Assembly: GCF_900188455.1 (NCBI RefSeq)
Contig: NZ_FZOL01000018.1
Span: forward strand, 62,001-126,000
Length of the DNA: 64,000 nucleotides
Direction: 5' to 3'
Source: Pseudomonas japonica
GTDB lineage: Bacteria > Pseudomonadota > Gammaproteobacteria > Pseudomonadales > Pseudomonadaceae
Every line of letters begins with the position of its first letter. The first letter of the stretch is position 1. A program made the position numbers and the translations under genes. The notes below the pieces were generated by a model. It was not told the origin of the DNA, searched no databases, and was given only the letters and a program-made list of their open reading frames with translations. Positions 60,533 to 64,000 of this stretch are shown piece by piece.

Positions 60533-62148
60533 GCCGCGTCTGCGCCTTCGTCTTCAGCCTTTTCTTCGTCTTGCCGGCCCTGGCCCAGGGGCTGCTGGCC
60601 AGCGTCGACCGCAGCCAACTGAGCACCGCGGAGACCCTGGAACTGACCCTGGAAATCCGCGATGTCACCCAGTTCGGCAAACCGGACCTGGCGCCGCTGC
60701 AGGCGGATTTCGAAGTCCGCGGCACGCGCCAGCTCAACAGCCTCAACACCCTCGACGGACAGAACGAAGCCACCACGCGCTGGGTCGTGACCCTGATGCC
60801 GCGACGCGCCGGAACCCTGGAAATCCCCGCGCTGCACCTCGGCGAACTGCACAGCGAGCCGATCCAGCTGCAGGTCCAGACCGCCGAAGACACCCCGGTC
60901 ACCCTCCTCGCCCCGGTGTTCATCGAGGCCAGCCTCGACCAGAGCAGCGTCTACGTGCAGGCCCAGGCGGTGCTGACCCTGCGCATCTACCATTCGGTGT
61001 CGCTGTACGACGACAGCAGCCTCAGCCCGCTGCAGCTCGACGGAGTGAAGATCGAACCGCTGGGCGAGTCGCGTACCTACGAGAAGCTGATCAACGGCAT
61101 TCGCCATGGCGTGATCGAGATGCGCTATGCCCTGTATCCGCAGCAGAGCGGCGAAGTCACGGTGCCGGCCCTGACCTTCAGCGCCACCAGCGCCGGTGCC
61201 GACAGCGAGCGTTCCGACGCCGCCGGCAACAGCCAGGTGCGGGTCGCCTCGCGGGAGCTGCCGCTGCGGGTCAAGCCGATTCCCCCCGGCTACCCGGCCG
61301 GCGCGCCATGGCTGCCGGCGCGCAGCCTGACCCTGGAAGAACACTGGAGCCCCGACCCGACGCAGACGCCGGTGCAGATTGGCGACTCGCTGACCCGCGG
61401 CGTCACGATCAAGGCCGAGGGCCTGTCCAGCACCCAGCTGACGCCCCTGCCCGGCATCGAAGTCAACGGCCTGCGCCGCTACCCGGACCAGCCGCAACTG
61501 CGCAACCAGATCGACGAACGCGGCTTGATCGGCAGCCGCGAGGAACGCGAGGCGCTGGTCCCGACCCACAGTGGCAGGCTGGAGCTGCCGAGCCTCGAAG
61601 TGGTGTGGTGGAACACCCGCGAGGACCATCTGGAACACAGCAGCCTGCCGGCGCGCAGCCTGAACGTGCAGGACAATCCGGCGCTGAGCGCGGATACCCC
61701 GAGCGTGGTCACGGACCCGGGCAGCCGGCTGCTGTGGCCGTGGCAACTGAGCACGCTGATCCTGGCGCTGACCACCATCGCCGGTTTCGCCCTGTGGTGG
61801 CGCGCCCGTTCGCAACCGGCGGTGGCCCGGGCGATCCAGGCCGGCCCCAGCCCGCGCACCTTGCTCGACGACCTCAAGCGTGCCTGCCAGGCCAACGACC
61901 CGCAGGCCACCCGCCAGGCCCTGGACGCCTGGGCCCGGCAGCAGCCGCAGACCCTGGCCGACATGGCGGCGCGTTTCGTGCCGCTGTCGGATGCGCTGGA
62001 TGGATTGAACAGCGCCTTGTACAGCGAGGCGGGGCAGTACTGGCAGGGCGAGGACCTGTGGCGGGCGATCAGCACCATCCCGACGGCGGAACAGGCGCAG
62101 CCGGCGCAGGGCGAAAACGGCAGCCTGCCGCCGCTGTACCCAAAATAA
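60529..62148 (+). CDS. BatD-like (oxygen tolerance) protein
   Basis: This 539-residue protein has a cleavable signal peptide (SRVCAFVFSLFFVLPALAQG), several Ig-like beta domains over residues 20-390 and a single membrane helix near 405-425 (LSTLILALTTIAGFALWW). A cytosolic helical tail (about 430-539) follows. This is the usual BatD layout; the family was linked to aerotolerance in Bacteroides, though the mechanism is unknown. It is the last gene of the operon, overlapping BatB/C by four bases and followed by a REPIN. Confidence 0.9.
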   Translation: MSRVCAFVFSLFFVLPALAQGLLASVDRSQLSTAETLELTLEIRDVTQFGKPDLAPLQADFEVRGTRQLNSLNTLDGQNEATTRWVVTLMPRRAGTLEIPALHLGELHSEPIQLQVQTAEDTPVTLLAPVFIEASLDQSSVYVQAQAVLTLRIYHSVSLYDDSSLSPLQLDGVKIEPLGESRTYEKLINGIRHGVIEMRYALYPQQSGEVTVPALTFSATSAGADSERSDAAGNSQVRVASRELPLRVKPIPPGYPAGAPWLPARSLTLEEHWSPDPTQTPVQIGDSLTRGVTIKAEGLSSTQLTPLPGIEVNGLRRYPDQPQLRNQIDERGLIGSREEREALVPTHSGRLELPSLEVVWWNTREDHLEHSSLPARSLNVQDNPALSADTPSVVTDPGSRLLWPWQLSTLILALTTIAGFALWWRARSQPAVARAIQAGPSPRTLLDDLKRACQANDPQATRQALDAWARQQPQTLADMAARFVPLSDALDGLNSALYSEAGQYWQGEDLWRAISTIPTAEQAQPAQGENGSLPPLYPK

Positions 62149-62170
62149 CCCGACGGTCCTGCACCGCACC

Positions 62171-62279
62171 GTAGGAGCTGGCTTGCCTGCGAAGGACCGC
62201 AAAGCGGTCCCGGTTCCCGATCCAGAGTCAGGCAATCAGGGACCGCTTTGCGGTCCTTCGCAGGCAAGCCAGCTCCTAC
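62171..62279. repeat. REPIN, subtype B (109-bp palindrome)
   Basis: This has the same arm sequence as the REPIN before the MoxR operon (GTAGGAGCTGGCTTGCCTGC and its complement), with inner stem AAGGACCGCAAAGCGGTCC and its complement. It lies 22 bases after batD, so the two subtype B copies bracket the whole MoxR-Bat operon. Confidence 0.94.
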
Positions 62280-62372
62280 GGATCGTGCAAGGCCCCAGTT
62301 CGGATAAAACCTCGCAACATTCAGGTACCATACCCGGCTTTATCTCTCGCCCAGATCACCCCGGGACTACCC

Positions 62373-63614
62373 ATGCGTCTGTTTCACACCTCCGACTGGC
62401 ATCTGGGGCAAACCCTGCACGGCCAGGAGCGCGATTTCGAACATGCCTGCTTCCTCGACTGGCTGCTCGGCCAGCTGAAGCTGCGCCAACCCGATGCCCT
62501 GCTGATCGCCGGCGACGTCTTCGACACGGTCAACCCGCCGGTCAAGGCCCAGGAACGCCTCTACGACTTCATCGTCCAGGCCCACGAGCAGCAGCCGGGG
62601 CTGACCATCGTGATGATCGCCGGCAACCACGACTCCGGCTCGCGCATCGAACTGCCCGCCGCGCTGATGCGCCGCCTGCGCACCCACGCCCTCGGCCGCG
62701 TGCAGTGGCTGGACGACGGCGAGCTGGACGCCGAACGTCTGCTGGTGCCGCTGACCAACGCCAAAGGCAAGGTCCATGGCTGGTGCCTGGCCCTGCCCTT
62801 CCTGCGCCCGGCGGAAGTCACCGGGGCGCTGCTCGGCGACGATTACCTGCGCGGCATCGCCCAGGTCCATGAAAAACTCATTGCCGCCGCCCTGGCCAAA
62901 CGCGAGCCGAAGCAGGCGCTGATCGCCATCAGCCACGCCCACATGGCCGGCGGCTCGGTGTCCGAGGACTCCGAGCGCAGCCTGATCATCGGCAACGCCG
63001 AGGCCCTGCCCGCCAGCCTGTTCGGCAGCGAGATCGGCTATGTCGCCCTCGGTCATCTGCACAAGCCGCAGCAAGTCAACGGCGAGGAACGCATCCGCTA
63101 TTGCGGCTCGCCGATCCCGCTGTCGTTCTCGGAAATCAACTACCCGCACCAGATTCTCGAAATCGAGTTCAAGGGCGCCAGCCTGGTCAGCGTCGAGAGC
63201 CGCCGCGTGCCGCGGGCCGTGGCCCTTCAGCGGGTCGGGCCGGCGCCGCTGGTGGAGGTGCTCGCGCAACTGGGCGAACTGGCCGAACCCGACCTGCTCG
63301 ACGATCCGCAGCGCCAGCCGTGGCTGGAAGTCCGCGTGCAGCTGGACGAACCGCAGCCCGACCTGCGCCAGCAGATCGAGACCGCCCTGCAGGGCAAGGC
63401 CGTGCGCCTGGTGCGCATCGCCGCCGAGTATGCCGGGCGCGCCACCGGCGAGGGCGATGACGACGAGCGCCTGATGGAACTCAGCCAACTGCGTCCGGAA
63501 GACCTCTTCGCCCGCGCCTGGGAGCAGAGCTACGGCAGCATCGCCGACGAGCGGACCCTGGCCGATTTCGCCCTGCTCCTGCAGGAAGTCCAGCAAGAGG
63601 AGGAGCCGGCATGA
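62373..63614 (+). CDS. sbcD: exonuclease SbcD (Mre11-like nuclease subunit)
   Basis: This 413-residue metallophosphoesterase is the nuclease of SbcCD, which cuts DNA hairpins and protein-blocked ends. The five phosphoesterase motifs are visible: HTSDWHLG (Asp8, His10), GDVFD, GNHDS, SHAHMAG and GHLHKPQ. The C-terminal capping domain follows. Its stop overlaps the sbcC ATG by four bases. SbcCD cleaves long DNA palindromes, so it is of note that a 109-bp REPIN lies just upstream. Confidence 0.97.
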   Translation: MRLFHTSDWHLGQTLHGQERDFEHACFLDWLLGQLKLRQPDALLIAGDVFDTVNPPVKAQERLYDFIVQAHEQQPGLTIVMIAGNHDSGSRIELPAALMRRLRTHALGRVQWLDDGELDAERLLVPLTNAKGKVHGWCLALPFLRPAEVTGALLGDDYLRGIAQVHEKLIAAALAKREPKQALIAISHAHMAGGSVSEDSERSLIIGNAEALPASLFGSEIGYVALGHLHKPQQVNGEERIRYCGSPIPLSFSEINYPHQILEIEFKGASLVSVESRRVPRAVALQRVGPAPLVEVLAQLGELAEPDLLDDPQRQPWLEVRVQLDEPQPDLRQQIETALQGKAVRLVRIAAEYAGRATGEGDDDERLMELSQLRPEDLFARAWEQSYGSIADERTLADFALLLQEVQQEEEPA

Positions 63615-64000
63615 AGATCCTCGCCATCCGCCTGAAGAACCTGGCCTCGCTGGCCGGTCCCTTCGAAGTCGATTTCACCGCCGAACCGCTGGCCAGCGCC
63701 GGACTGTTCGCCATCACCGGACCTACCGGCGCCGGCAAGAGCACCCTGCTCGATGCCCTGTGCCTGGCACTGTTCGGCACGGTGCCGCGGCTGGACAACA
63801 TCGGCCGGGAAACCAAGGTCCCCGATGCCGACGGCGAAATCCTCACCAACGACCCGCGCACCCTGCTGCGGCGCGGCACCGGCAGCGCCTTCGCCGAGGT
63901 GGATTTCGTCGGTATCGACGGCCGCCGCTACCGTGCCCGCTGGGAAGCCAACCGCGCCCGCGACAAGGCCAACGGCAAGCTGCAGGGCAGCCGCCAGAGC
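63611..64000 (+). CDS. sbcC: exonuclease SbcC (Rad50-like ATPase), 5' part only
   Basis: The first 130 codons are present and the frame runs off the window. The N-terminal KILAIRLKNLASLAGPFEVDF, Walker A GPTGAGKST (37-45) and LDALCLALFG are typical of SbcC/Rad50 ATPase heads. A full SbcC has over 1000 residues with a long coiled coil. It is translationally coupled to sbcD by a four-base overlap. Confidence 0.95.
   Translation, partial: MKILAIRLKNLASLAGPFEVDFTAEPLASAGLFAITGPTGAGKSTLLDALCLALFGTVPRLDNIGRETKVPDADGEILTNDPRTLLRRGTGSAFAEVDFVGIDGRRYRARWEANRARDKANGKLQGSRQS

Overview
This is a gene-dense, GC-rich chromosomal window whose gene content and order point to Pseudomonas sensu lato, probably a relative of the P. 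aeruginosa lineage. The diagnostic set is cmaX-crfX-cmpX-sigX-oprF, nasS-nasT-nasA with a PP2C/kinase fusion and cobA, ppsA with its regulator ppsR, the 180-kDa GdhB, a BvgAS-like pair beside dgt, yggL-dacB-rlmKL-rmf-pyrD, and the MoxR/DUF58/Bat operon. All family and synteny statements come from memory and from reading the translations. No database was searched. I see no rRNA, tRNA, insertion sequence, prophage or CRISPR array. The window reads as core genome with accessory insertions and at least one apparent gene loss.

Layout. 1-3172: end of a MATE exporter convergent with a chemoreceptor. 3408-10599: tusA/rlmM, acnA, a CPBP membrane protease and the aerotaxis receptor aer, with two REPIN palindromes. 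10599-12729: a RluA-type pseudouridine synthase, a small gene behind a canonical LexA box, an M15 peptidase and a glutaredoxin-like protein. 12898-20041: a Kef-type antiporter convergent with amtB, a three-gene DUF883/YqjE/YqjK-like stress operon, an EAL phosphodiesterase and dgt. 20267-24567: RocA2/RocS2-like two-component system behind an AT-rich promoter region. 24608-33189: yggL, dacB, a diguanylate cyclase, rlmKL, rmf and pyrD. 33347-38929: nitrate sensing and uptake (nasS, nasT, nasA), the phosphatase-kinase fusion and cobA. 38996-43507: oprF, sigX, cmpX, crfX, cmaX and a RraA-like gene. 43601-49409: Rieske protein, esterase, ppsA divergent from ppsR, an AhpD-like protein and a small unknown. 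49502-55060: gdhB and a small acidic protein. 55331-62148: MoxR-DUF58-DUF4381-BatA-BatB/C-BatD operon. 62373-64000: sbcD and the start of sbcC.

Regulation visible in the DNA. A two-hexaloop ANTAR leader with an overlapping intrinsic terminator lies between nasT and nasA and explains how NasS/NasT would control the operon by antitermination. A perfect SOS box sits in front of a 103-residue protein of unknown function. A near-consensus Anr box precedes aer. Inverted heptamers resembling BvgA sites precede the BvgA-like regulator. Four REPINs fall into two sequence subtypes, each with matching arms.

How the genes connect. Several groups serve envelope and stress homeostasis (SigX/OprF/CmpX, DUF883 operon, Bat operon, DacB). 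Two c-di-GMP enzymes of opposite activity sit within about 12 kb of each other on either side of the RocAS-like system. Nitrogen metabolism is represented by amtB, nasSTA and gdhB. The assimilatory nitrite and nitrate reductase genes normally found between the kinase and cobA are absent here.
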